Source: a virus
Strand: one strand, 5' to 3'
Length of the DNA stretch: 25,649 bases
Virus record (IMG/VR): IMGVR_UViG_3300028277_000019
Location: 1-25,649 of that record
Below are positions 14,772 through 21,991 of the stretch, one piece after another. The notes below the pieces were generated by a model. That model searched no databases and was not told where the DNA came from. It was given only the letters and a program-made list of their open reading frames with translations. Position 1 is the first letter of the stretch, and each line of letters opens with the position of its first letter. The translations under genes were made by a program, and so were the position numbers.

Positions 14772-15187
14772 ATCCATTTGATTTTGTAAAAGATATAAAC
14801 TATAAGAAAAAAGATTTGTTACAAGATGATCCCGATGGTCATATAGAACGGGATTATAAACCCTTTTTAATTAATAGAACATTAAGTTTTACCTCTGATA
14901 CGGCGCTTCATGCTAACGAAATGAACGTAAGACCGTTTCTAGATAACAAGCTTCAATACCACTATTTGCTAAATATCATTAGACCCAAGAACAGATTTGG
15001 TCGATGGTTAAAAGCCGAGAAGTACGAAGCCATAGATCTTATCGTTGAATATTATGGTTACTCCTTGCAAAAAGCTAGGGAAGTCGTTGATATATTCACA
15101 GATGAGGACTTACGTACTCTCAAGCAAAAATTATTTACAGGTGGATTGAAGGAGTTAAATGAGTATAGAGGTCGAAGCGCTCGTTGA
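14768..15187 (+). CDS. 62: Clamp loader small subunit (T4 gp62-like)
   Basis: This is the non-ATPase partner of gp44 in the clamp loader. The 139-residue protein starts MNPFDFVKDINYKKKDLL and is shorter than T4 gp62 (187 aa), a common difference in marine relatives. NRFGRWLKAEKYEAIDLIVEYYGYS in its second half is a helical segment. ATG 14768 is preferred over 14762 because AAGGA (14755-14759) sits 8 nt from it but only 2 nt from 14762, and it makes the ATGA overlap with gene 44. Identification rests mainly on gene order plus weak sequence resemblance. Confidence 0.82.
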   Translation: MNPFDFVKDINYKKKDLLQDDPDGHIERDYKPFLINRTLSFTSDTALHANEMNVRPFLDNKLQYHYLLNIIRPKNRFGRWLKAEKYEAIDLIVEYYGYSLQKAREVVDIFTDEDLRTLKQKLFTGGLKELNEYRGRSAR

Positions 15188-15584
15188 AATCAAGCTGAAA
15201 CAACCTGATGATTTTTTAAAAGTAAAAGAGACTTTAACAAGAATTGGTGTGGCATCCAAGAAAGATAAGACTCTATATCAGAGTTGTCACATTCTTCATA
15301 AACAAAGTCGGTATTACATAGTACATTTTAAAGAGTTGTTTATGCTAGATGGGAAACCATCTAATTTTTCAGATAATGATGCAGCACGGCGTAATACAAT
15401 AGTTAATCTATTAGCAGAATGGGATTTAGTACAAATTGTGGATAACGATAAAGTTAATGACAATATTGTTCCCATCAATCAACTAAAGATTATATCGTTC
15501 AAAGAAAAGGACGAATGGAATTTAGTGGCAAAATATAATATTGGAAATAAGAAAAGTGACGACACTAAAATTGAAAGTACATAA
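15159..15584 (+). CDS. regA: RegA translational repressor
   Basis: RegA binds near the start codons of many T4 early mRNAs and blocks their translation, including clamp and clamp-loader messages. This 141-residue protein matches T4 RegA (122 aa) closely: DDFLKVKETLTRIGVASKKD (17-36), LYQSCHILHK, YYIVHFKELFMLDGK, and near the end ISFKEKDEWNLVAKYNIGN. It has about 7 extra residues at the N-terminus and about 12 at the C-terminus. A strong AAGGAG precedes ATG 15159. It overlaps gene 62 by 29 nt and the dUTPase gene by 29 nt. Placement right after 62 is the T4 order. Confidence 0.96.
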   Translation: MSIEVEALVEIKLKQPDDFLKVKETLTRIGVASKKDKTLYQSCHILHKQSRYYIVHFKELFMLDGKPSNFSDNDAARRNTIVNLLAEWDLVQIVDNDKVNDNIVPINQLKIISFKEKDEWNLVAKYNIGNKKSDDTKIEST

Positions 15585-16065
15585 GTTATTTGATGATGTT
15601 CAAATTCCCCAATTTTCCACAAAAGGCTCAGCATGCTTTGATATACATGCATACTATAGACGCGAAGTTGGATATAAAGTTTGGAATGAAGATAAAAAAA
15701 CATTTATAGAAAGAAAAGATTCTTCTATAACAATTCATCCATTTCAAAGGGCATTGATTCCAACAGGATTGATTTTAGATATCCCAAATGGATATTCAGT
15801 AAGAATACACCCTAGATCTGGAACAGCAATTAAACAGGGCATGAGCTTAATTAATTGCGAAGGCGTAATCGATTATGATTACGTGGATCCATTGTTTATT
15901 GCTTGTGTGAATCTTTCAGAAGTTCAAACAATTGTTATAAATAATGGCGACAGGGTAGCTCAAGGCGAACTTGTCGAAATGAATCATTACGAAATTGAGG
16001 AGACGTCTAAAAAGCCTACTCAAAAGACTGACCGCGACGGTGGTTTTGGAAGTACAGGCAAATGA
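15556..16065 (+). CDS. dut: dUTPase (trimeric dUTP diphosphatase)
   Basis: The enzyme hydrolyses dUTP to dUMP and diphosphate, keeping uracil out of DNA and supplying dUMP for thymidylate synthesis. The five dUTPase motifs are visible: GSACFDIHA (24-32), HPRSGTA (85-91), GVIDYDYV (103-110, catalytic Asp106), NGDRVAQGEL (130-139) and the C-terminal RDGGFGSTG (160-168). The final Gly usual in motif 3 is Asp here, and about 20 extra residues (37-57) separate motifs 1 and 2. GTG 15556 is chosen because TTG 15541 has no ribosome-binding site; both are in frame. It overlaps regA by 29 nt and the next gene by 4 nt. Confidence 0.92.
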   Translation: MTTLKLKVHKLFDDVQIPQFSTKGSACFDIHAYYRREVGYKVWNEDKKTFIERKDSSITIHPFQRALIPTGLILDIPNGYSVRIHPRSGTAIKQGMSLINCEGVIDYDYVDPLFIACVNLSEVQTIVINNGDRVAQGELVEMNHYEIEETSKKPTQKTDRDGGFGSTGK

Positions 16066-16313
16066 CAAATTTCGTTGATGATAAAACATATGGTTGGAAA
16101 GATAAAGAAGATTATGATGACCGACCCTATGGTATAGCAGGACATAGTTATGACCTCTTGGTTTATGATAGAGTCATAACAGATCCTGAAACAGGTGAGT
16201 ATACAATCGACGAGGTTGGTGAGTATACTGCCGATTCCATATTAGAATTAATATGGATTGTTCTTAAACATCGGTTTGAACATCTGCTCGCTGGTGAGGG
16301 ATGGAGAGACTGA
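16062..16313 (+). CDS. Small acidic protein of unknown function (83 aa)
   Basis: This 83-residue protein is acidic and Tyr-rich in its first half (WKDKEDYDDRPYG) with a helix at the end (SILELIWIVLKHRFEHLL). No family was recognised. Its start forms an ATGA overlap with the dUTPase stop, so it is co-translated with it and is the last tightly packed gene of the replication operon. Confidence 0.6.
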   Translation: MTNFVDDKTYGWKDKEDYDDRPYGIAGHSYDLLVYDRVITDPETGEYTIDEVGEYTADSILELIWIVLKHRFEHLLAGEGWRD

Positions 16314-16339
16314 TAATCTTGCTTTTATAAGGAGATAAT

Positions 16340-16813
16340 ATGTTATATACAAACGCCGCATCACTGTTTACAAATCCCAAACATTTACAACACTTGACTC
16401 AGTCCGCAATTGGATTAGATCATATGTTTGAAAGAGTGTTTGGAGAATTGTCTAATATCAATCAAAATCAAAATCAAACTTCAAGTTACCCACCTTATAA
16501 CTTGAAAAAAGATGGAGATGATTATATAATAGAGTTAGCAGTTGCAGGACTCAATGAAGAAGACATTACAGTGAATGTTGAAAACGGTGTGTTAACCGTC
16601 GAATCAACAACAGATAAATCAGATGAAGATTTTCTCTATCAAGGGATTGCAAAGCGTTCTTTTAAACGTTGTTGGACTCTCTCTGATGATATAATTGTTA
16701 AAGGAGCAGCATTAGACGCTGGGATGTTAACAATTAAAATGGAGAAGATTATTCCTGAGGAAAAGAAGGCAAAGCAGATTAAGATTGTAACAAATCAAAA
16801 GAAGCTTTCCTAA
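16340..16813 (+). CDS. Small heat-shock protein Hsp20 (alpha-crystallin family)
   Basis: Hsp20 proteins are ATP-independent chaperones that hold unfolding proteins; they are common in marine T4-like phages and may help capsid or replication protein folding. The 157-residue protein has a polar N-terminus (1-52, with NQNQNQ at 41-46), an alpha-crystallin domain (about 53-136) with DYIIELAVAGLNEEDITVNV (61-80), the conserved YQGIAKRSFKRCWTL (100-114) and GMLTIKM (128-134), and a C-terminal IKI at 147-149 matching the I-x-I oligomer contact. A strong AAGGAG precedes ATG 16340. Confidence 0.94.
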   Translation: MLYTNAASLFTNPKHLQHLTQSAIGLDHMFERVFGELSNINQNQNQTSSYPPYNLKKDGDDYIIELAVAGLNEEDITVNVENGVLTVESTTDKSDEDFLYQGIAKRSFKRCWTLSDDIIVKGAALDAGMLTIKMEKIIPEEKKAKQIKIVTNQKKLS

Positions 16814-16820
16814 GTTCGAC

Positions 16821-16859
16821 GGGGTCGTTGAGGATAAATACTTTCAAACCAGCGACCCC
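16821..16859 (+). promoter_or_regulatory. Hairpin with a T4-late-like promoter element in its loop
   Basis: GGGGTCGTTG (16821-16830) pairs with CAGCGACCCC (16850-16859), ten pairs including one G-U. The 19-nt loop contains GATAAATACTTTC (16833-16845), one base from the T4 late consensus TATAAATA and followed by CT as in strong T4 late promoters. A transcript begun here would start near the right arm, so late mRNA would lack the hairpin, while read-through early mRNA would have it next to the ribosome-binding site TAGGAG (16864-16869) of the peptidase gene. Confidence 0.55.
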
Positions 16860-16875
16860 ACAATAGGAGTGAAAA

Positions 16876-17361
16876 GTGAATGAAGCTGAAGATATTAGGG
16901 TAGCACCGAACTTTACCCTACCTGAATTACTAAAAAGTTCAACAGCAGATAGAATGGGCTTAGATAATACACCTGCCACAGATCAAATTTTAGTCAATCT
17001 TACCAATGTAGCAAATCATATTTTACAACCAGTTCGAGAAAAATTTGGACCAGTTCGTGTAAATAGTGGTTACAGAGGACCTGCTTTAAATAAGGCAGTT
17101 GGAGGATCTAGTACAAGTCAACATTGTCATGGAGAAGCAGCAGACTTTGAATGTTCAAGAGTTGGCAACGATGAGTTGGCAGAATGGGTCAGAGATAATT
17201 TAGAATTTGACCAGTTAATTCTAGAGTTCTATCAACAAGGGAAACCATCAAGTGGATGGGTTCATTGTAGTTTTAAAACAAATGGCAAAAATCGTGGAAA
17301 GATTAATACTGCTTTGAGAGTTAATGGTAAAACTCAATATAAAGAAGGACTAATCAAATGA
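16876..17361 (+). CDS. M15-family peptidase (endolysin-like, Peptidase_M15_3 type)
   Basis: Zinc peptidases of this family cut D-amino-acid bonds in peptidoglycan and serve as phage endolysins or wall-processing enzymes. The 161-residue protein shows NSGYRGPALNKAVGG (63-77), the zinc motif S-x-H-x-x-G-x-A-x-D at 81-90 (ligands H83 and D90) and the third ligand H130 in GWVHCSF. The size is that of a single catalytic domain, with no signal peptide, so export would need a holin or a signal-arrest route. GTG 16876 is supported by TAGGAG 6 nt upstream. A late-promoter-like element lies 35-45 nt upstream, fitting late expression of a lysis enzyme. Confidence 0.88.
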   Translation: MNEAEDIRVAPNFTLPELLKSSTADRMGLDNTPATDQILVNLTNVANHILQPVREKFGPVRVNSGYRGPALNKAVGGSSTSQHCHGEAADFECSRVGNDELAEWVRDNLEFDQLILEFYQQGKPSSGWVHCSFKTNGKNRGKINTALRVNGKTQYKEGLIK

Positions 17362-17376
17362 GAGGGAGAGTGGAAG

Positions 17377-17541
17377 ATGAAACTTCTTATTTTAATTTAC
17401 CTACAGTTCCTTTATACAATAGGGGCGTTTAAAGGTAGGTGTTGGATAGACCAACAAATATTATGGTGTTATAAAACACTTGAATCAATGGGACATAAAG
17501 TAGAACATTATTATCGCATTCCTGAAAATCAAAATAAATGA
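17377..17541 (+). CDS. Small hydrophobic-start protein (54 aa)
   Basis: An ORF of 54 residues fills the gap between the peptidase and polymerase genes. It starts at ATG 17377 behind GGGAGAGTGGAAG and ends at TGA 17539-17541, forming an ATGA overlap with the polymerase start at 17538. The N-terminus (MKLLILIYLQFLYTIGAF) is hydrophobic, like a signal anchor or uncleaved signal; the rest is polar (GHKVEHYYRIPENQNK). The tight spacing and ribosome-binding site support a real gene. Following a lysis-type peptidase it could be a lysis accessory or a membrane protein, but no family was recognised. Confidence 0.6.
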   Translation: MKLLILIYLQFLYTIGAFKGRCWIDQQILWCYKTLESMGHKVEHYYRIPENQNK

Positions 17542-20042
17542 AATTTTACACCAATGTTCATCAGATTGGTGATCACATATTAGTAAGAGGATATGAGAAT
17601 GGTCAGAAGTTTGATGACCGTGTTGAATATCGACCAACCATTTTTATACCTTCCAGAGAGAAGTCAAGCCATACAACTATTGATGGAAAATATCTGGCTC
17701 CTGTTAAACCCGGAACAATAAAAGAAACAAGAGATTTTATTCGTAGATATGAAGGTGTTGATAACTTTCAAATTTATGGAATGAATACTTATAGGTATAG
17801 TTGGATCTATGATAACTTTCCAAAAGACAAAGGTATAGAATATGATTTTGGTTTATTGTCAATCGCGTCTATTGATATTGAGGTTGGTTCAGAACATGGA
17901 TTTCCTGATCCTGTATCTGCAATTGAAGAAATACAAGCAATCACCGTTGGTAATAATGGGAAGTATTATGTTTTCGGTTGTGGGGATTATAAAGCACATG
18001 AAGACAATATAGAATATTTTCAATGTTCTGATGAGAATCATTTAATACAAGAGTTTCTTGGTTTCTGGGAAAAGTTAGGTCCGGATATTATTACAGGTTG
18101 GAATATTCAAGGTTTTGATATTCCTTATTTGTATAATCGCATAGTCAGGTTATATGATGTTAAAGAAGCACGCAGGCTATCCCCATGGAGATTAATACAT
18201 GAGCGAGTTACTCAGTTTCGTGGAAAAGATGTTACTTTTCATGATATTATTGGCATTTCTGTTATTGACTATATTGACGTTTACAGACGTAATAGTCCCC
18301 CTGCTGAATCTTATCGGCTCGATTACATCGCGTCAATAGAACTAGGGGAAAGAAAATTATCATTTGAAGAGTATGGTAATCTCTATACATTATACAAAGA
18401 AAACTTCCAACTGTTTATTGAATATAATATTAAAGACGTACAATTAGTTGAGCGATTAGAAGAAAAGAAAAAGTTAATCGAAATGGTAGTTGCTCTTGCA
18501 TATGAAGCAAAAGTAAATTATCAAGATACATTTGGGATGGTTATGATGTGGGAAGTGATTCTCGCAAACGATTTAATGAATAGAAATATTGTTGTCCCAC
18601 CAAAGAAAGATAATACAAAGAATAAAGCTTATGTAGGCGCGTATGTAAAAGATGTACAAACAGGTATGCATAAATGGGTTGTTAGCTTCGATTTAAATAG
18701 TCTATACCCTCATTTAATCATGCAATACAATGTTAGCCCTGAAACTATTTTAACAGGCATTACACAGCAATGTGGCATTGATAACCTATTAGATAAGAAG
18801 ATCGATCTAGATAAGTTCTATGAAAAAGATATTACCATTGCAGCAAGTGGTCAAGCATTCAGAAAAGATGTACAAGGATTCTTGCCTAGATTGATGCAAG
18901 AGAAGTATGATAATAGAGTCATCTTTAAAAAGAAGATGATTGAGGCAAAGAAGAAGTTAGAAAAAGAAACAGATCCAAAGAAGATTGATAAACTGCAGAA
19001 AGAAGCAGATTCATATGGCAATAGACAATTAGCTATGAAGTTAATGTTGAACAGTGTTTATGGAGCTTTCGGGAATCCATATTTTAGATTTTATGATTTA
19101 AGAATTTCAGAAGCTATCACATTAGGAGGGCAGCTCAGTATCAGATGGGCGGAAACCACTGTCAATAACTATCTCAATCAAATATTGGAAACAAAGGAGG
19201 TTGATTATGTATTGGCATCCGATACTGACTCCCTTTATATTACTTTGGATGCTTTAGTTAAAAAGGTATTCCCAGAGGATGTGGAGACATCAAAGGTTAT
19301 TGATTTCCTAGATAAGGTTTGTGAAGAGAAGATAACAAAGATAATCGATACAGGATATGCTGATTTAGCAAAGTATATGAACGCCTATGATCAGAAGATG
19401 TATATGAAAAGAGAATGTCTCGCTGATAAAGGAATATGGACTGGTAAAAAACATTATATTTTAAATGTTCATGATAATGAAGGTGTTCGATATACAAACC
19501 CGCGAATTAAAGTTATGGGTATTGAATCTGTTAAATCCTCAACACCAACATCTTGTAGAGATAAGTTAAAGAAGTCTTTTGATATTATTATTAATAAAGA
19601 TGAAACTGCTATACAAGAGTTCATTGCTGATTTTAGAAATCAATTTGAAAAAGAACCTATTGAGAATATAGCTTTTCCTAGATCTGTAAAAGGAATTGAA
19701 AAGTATAATGGTGGTCATACCTTATATGCTAAAGGAACACCTATACATGTGAAAGCAACCCGTTTATATAATCATTTTTTAAAAGAGAAGAAGTTGCAAA
19801 ATAAACATCCTTTTATTCAAGAGGGTGAGAAGATTAAGTTCGTTTATTTAAAACAACCTAATCCCATTAGGGATAGTGTGATAGCCATGATGGAGGGGCT
19901 ACCTGAAGAGTTTGGCCTCCATGATTATATTGATTATGAGAAACAATTTGAGAAATCATTTAGGGGACCATTGAATGAAATATTGAAAGTAATTGGCTGG
20001 TCACCAGAGAAGGTAAGTTCTTTGGAAGCGTTTTTTGTTTGA
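17538..20042 (+). CDS. 43: Family B DNA polymerase (T4 gp43-like)
   Basis: This is the phage replicative DNA polymerase with 3'-5' proofreading. The 834-residue protein (T4: 898) has all expected motifs: Exo I in SIDIEVG (D113, E115), Exo II NIQGFD (189-194), Exo III YNIKD (near 297), polymerase motif A SFDLNSLYP (D385), motif B KLMLNSVYG (501-509) and motif C SDTDSLY (D562, D564). The C-terminus ends SSLEAFFV; a short hydrophobic-aromatic tail like this is where T4 gp43 binds the clamp. It starts with an ATGA overlap with the 54-residue ORF. Compared with T4, dUTPase, Hsp20, a peptidase and two small genes separate it from regA. Confidence 0.97.
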   Translation: MKFYTNVHQIGDHILVRGYENGQKFDDRVEYRPTIFIPSREKSSHTTIDGKYLAPVKPGTIKETRDFIRRYEGVDNFQIYGMNTYRYSWIYDNFPKDKGIEYDFGLLSIASIDIEVGSEHGFPDPVSAIEEIQAITVGNNGKYYVFGCGDYKAHEDNIEYFQCSDENHLIQEFLGFWEKLGPDIITGWNIQGFDIPYLYNRIVRLYDVKEARRLSPWRLIHERVTQFRGKDVTFHDIIGISVIDYIDVYRRNSPPAESYRLDYIASIELGERKLSFEEYGNLYTLYKENFQLFIEYNIKDVQLVERLEEKKKLIEMVVALAYEAKVNYQDTFGMVMMWEVILANDLMNRNIVVPPKKDNTKNKAYVGAYVKDVQTGMHKWVVSFDLNSLYPHLIMQYNVSPETILTGITQQCGIDNLLDKKIDLDKFYEKDITIAASGQAFRKDVQGFLPRLMQEKYDNRVIFKKKMIEAKKKLEKETDPKKIDKLQKEADSYGNRQLAMKLMLNSVYGAFGNPYFRFYDLRISEAITLGGQLSIRWAETTVNNYLNQILETKEVDYVLASDTDSLYITLDALVKKVFPEDVETSKVIDFLDKVCEEKITKIIDTGYADLAKYMNAYDQKMYMKRECLADKGIWTGKKHYILNVHDNEGVRYTNPRIKVMGIESVKSSTPTSCRDKLKKSFDIIINKDETAIQEFIADFRNQFEKEPIENIAFPRSVKGIEKYNGGHTLYAKGTPIHVKATRLYNHFLKEKKLQNKHPFIQEGEKIKFVYLKQPNPIRDSVIAMMEGLPEEFGLHDYIDYEKQFEKSFRGPLNEILKVIGWSPEKVSSLEAFFV

Positions 20043-20048
20043 TAAATA
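20041..20048 (+). promoter_or_regulatory. Possible T4-late-like promoter element
   Basis: GATAAATA followed by CTTAA overlaps the polymerase stop codon (TGA 20040-20042) and lies 21 nt before the phosphoribosyltransferase start. It matches the late consensus at 7 of 8 positions, as does the element at 16833. The expected transcription start would fall very close to the ribosome-binding site GTGGAG, leaving a very short leader, which lowers confidence. Confidence 0.35.
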
Positions 20049-20068
20049 CTTAATAGTGGAGTTTTGTT

Positions 20069-20551
20069 ATGAATAAATTATGGTACACTTGGCAGGAAAT
20101 GTGTCTTGATGTTAATCAACTCTGTAGAGAGATTACATTAGATAAATTTGAGCCAGACGTGATCGTGGGTTTAAGTAGGGGAGGTTTAACGCCTGGCGTT
20201 ATGATGTCCCATTGGTTAAAAAAACCTTTTAAGCCCGTGAAGAGCTCTCTTAGAGATTTTCCAGAATGGGAAGATTATCTCCCTAGGAATACTGATGAGA
20301 GAGTTTTAATAGTAGATGACATATGCGATAGTGGTGAAACGTTTGAACGTATATCATCTTTTATTAAGGGCCCGAAAAAGGACAAGCCCTTAGAAATCAA
20401 TTGTGATGTAAGGTTTGCATCACTTTGGTGGAATAATGAAGTTAATTTTGAACCTCATTATTACGTAAGGGAGGTAGCAAAAGATACCGAGAATCTCTGG
20501 ATTCATTTTCCATGGGAAGCCTGGTGGTCTGCGCCTCTTACTTTTCAATAA
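20069..20551 (+). CDS. Type I phosphoribosyltransferase
   Basis: PRTases of this class join a base to PRPP (or the reverse) in purine or pyrimidine salvage. The 160-residue protein has the diagnostic PRPP loop VLIVDDICDSGETF (79-92), with the paired acidic residues and the GxT-like turn, and an earlier VIVGLSRGG (31-39) matching the first ribose-phosphate loop. It resembles small hypoxanthine/guanine or xanthine-type PRTases; base specificity cannot be read from the sequence. Many aromatic residues fill the C-terminus (WIHFPWEAWWSAP). GTGGAG precedes ATG 20069. It may recycle bases from degraded host DNA. Confidence 0.88.
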   Translation: MNKLWYTWQEMCLDVNQLCREITLDKFEPDVIVGLSRGGLTPGVMMSHWLKKPFKPVKSSLRDFPEWEDYLPRNTDERVLIVDDICDSGETFERISSFIKGPKKDKPLEINCDVRFASLWWNNEVNFEPHYYVREVAKDTENLWIHFPWEAWWSAPLTFQ

Positions 20552-20570
20552 CAATTAAAAGGATAATTTT

Positions 20571-20792
20571 ATGTTAGATAACGTGCTCAGTTGGATTAGA
20601 GGTATAACCGAATTAGGTCTTGCAATAATTGCTCTTGGCGTTGTTCTTCAAGTAATCTTTGGTGCGGCTGTACCATTTCTCGGAATGGATATCGTGGGTT
20701 CAGTAGTGTCACTCGTAAAACAATTAGGTGCAGAAGGATTAATCGGCCTAGTTTCAATATGGGTACTTTGGGGAATCTACTCTAAGAAGTAA
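20571..20792 (+). CDS. Small membrane protein (73 aa, two membrane segments)
   Basis: This 73-residue protein has two hydrophobic helices, about 14-37 (LGLAIIALGVVLQVIFGAAV) and 54-70 (AEGLIGLVSIWVLWGIY), with a charged C-terminal KK. The size and layout are compatible with a class II holin, and an M15 peptidase gene lies 3 kb upstream, but no holin family was recognised and other small membrane functions are equally possible. AAAAGGA precedes ATG 20571. A strong terminator follows 12 nt after the stop codon, so this is the end of a transcription unit. Confidence 0.65.
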   Translation: MLDNVLSWIRGITELGLAIIALGVVLQVIFGAAVPFLGMDIVGSVVSLVKQLGAEGLIGLVSIWVLWGIYSKK

Positions 20793-20803
20793 GACAAAAA
20801 AAT

Positions 20804-20828
20804 AAAAGGCCTCTTCGGGGGCCTTTTT
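20804..20828 (+). terminator. Intrinsic terminator with UUCG tetraloop
   Basis: AAAAGGCCTC (20804-20813) pairs with GGGGCCTTTT (20818-20827, one G-U) around a TTCG tetraloop closed by C-G, the very stable cUUCGg form common in T4 terminators. A T-run is built into the right arm. The A-rich start means it may also work on the opposite strand. Confidence 0.9.
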
Positions 20829-20903
20829 CAAATCGTGAAGGGGTTGGAAGACCTGTTGGTAATGGGCGAGAGAAATTAACAACAATTTTTTCGGAAGGGA
20901 AAG

Positions 20904-21989
20904 ATGAAACGATTAATTTCATTTCTATTAGTATTGGTTGTATCAACAACCTTATTTGGTATTTTAAATGCGAAACAAATTTCAATAGGTTATGTTCTAG
21001 TGGGGCCGCATAATGATGGTGGCTGGTCAATGCGACATCATCAAGGATTTCAATCCTTGACAAAACATGGTTACAAAGTCTCAATGGTTGAGATGGTGCC
21101 AGAGTCAGATTCCAAAAAAGTATTTTCCAAACTTGCAAGAAAACATGACATTGTTTTTGCAACATCGTTTGGTTATATGGATCCAATGGTGAAGGCAGCA
21201 AAGAAAAATAAAGATACTGTTTTCTTACATGCCACTGGTTATAAAGGTAATGATGAAAATATGGACAATTATGTTTGTCATTCATTTCAAGCACGATACC
21301 TTACAGGGATTGCAGCCGGACTGTTGACGAAGACAAACAGTATTGGTGTAGTTGGATCACATCCAATTCCAGAAATCATTCGAAACATTAATGCTCTTAC
21401 TCTAGGAGCTCAAACAGTTAATCCAGATATTAAAGTTAAAGTTGTTTGGATAAACTCTTGGTTTGATCCACCTAAAGATATGGATGCTGCTAAAGCACTC
21501 TTAGATGATGGTAATGATATTCTCTATACAACAACTGATTCACCTAGTGTGGTTTCACTTGCACAACAGGCATGGAAATCTGATGGTAAAGAAGTTTGGA
21601 GTATGGGTAATGATGCGCCTATGGGTGATAATGGGCCAGATCGATACATCACAGGTATGATGTTCAATTGGAACGTTCTTTATAAACATATCGTTGATCA
21701 ACTTGCTAGCGGTAAGTTAGAAATGAATCAACGATGGGCATGGGGTCTACAAGAAAATTGTGTAGGTCTATCTCCATGGGGTAAGAATGTTCCCGGCGAT
21801 GTTGTAAACAAAGTTGAGACAATTAAAATGAATTGGATCAATGATGAGATGGGTACATACTATCCATTTGATCAAGGTGTTACTAAACAAGATGGAACAA
21901 AAGTTCCTGCTGGGGAAATACAAAGACCACAACTCGAGACTATGCAATATTTTGTTAAAGGTGTTGTTTCTCGATTTCCTACAAAATAA
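20904..21989 (+). CDS. Secreted BMP/PnrA-family substrate-binding protein
   Basis: BMP-family proteins are the binding components of ABC importers for nucleosides or related compounds. The 361-residue protein has a signal peptide (MKRLISFLLVLVVSTTLFGI, likely cut after LNA at 21-23; no lipobox Cys), then the first lobe starting QISIGYVLVGPHNDGGWSMRHHQGF with the family's G-P-x-x-D-x-x-W/S pattern (33-48), a linker region YLTGIAAGLLTK typical of BMP proteins, and a second lobe with SMGNDAPMGDNG. No permease or ATPase gene is in the window, so it may work with a host importer from the periplasm. Known phage binding proteins include PstS of cyanophages; this one is a different family. Confidence 0.85.
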   Translation: MKRLISFLLVLVVSTTLFGILNAKQISIGYVLVGPHNDGGWSMRHHQGFQSLTKHGYKVSMVEMVPESDSKKVFSKLARKHDIVFATSFGYMDPMVKAAKKNKDTVFLHATGYKGNDENMDNYVCHSFQARYLTGIAAGLLTKTNSIGVVGSHPIPEIIRNINALTLGAQTVNPDIKVKVVWINSWFDPPKDMDAAKALLDDGNDILYTTTDSPSVVSLAQQAWKSDGKEVWSMGNDAPMGDNGPDRYITGMMFNWNVLYKHIVDQLASGKLEMNQRWAWGLQENCVGLSPWGKNVPGDVVNKVETIKMNWINDEMGTYYPFDQGVTKQDGTKVPAGEIQRPQLETMQYFVKGVVSRFPTK

Positions 21990-21991
21990 TT

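Noticed and set aside
20829-20903. Promoter for the BMP gene after the terminator
   Set aside because: No acceptable -35/-10 pair or late-type TATAAATA was found; expression may come from terminator read-through or from a promoter type not recognised here.
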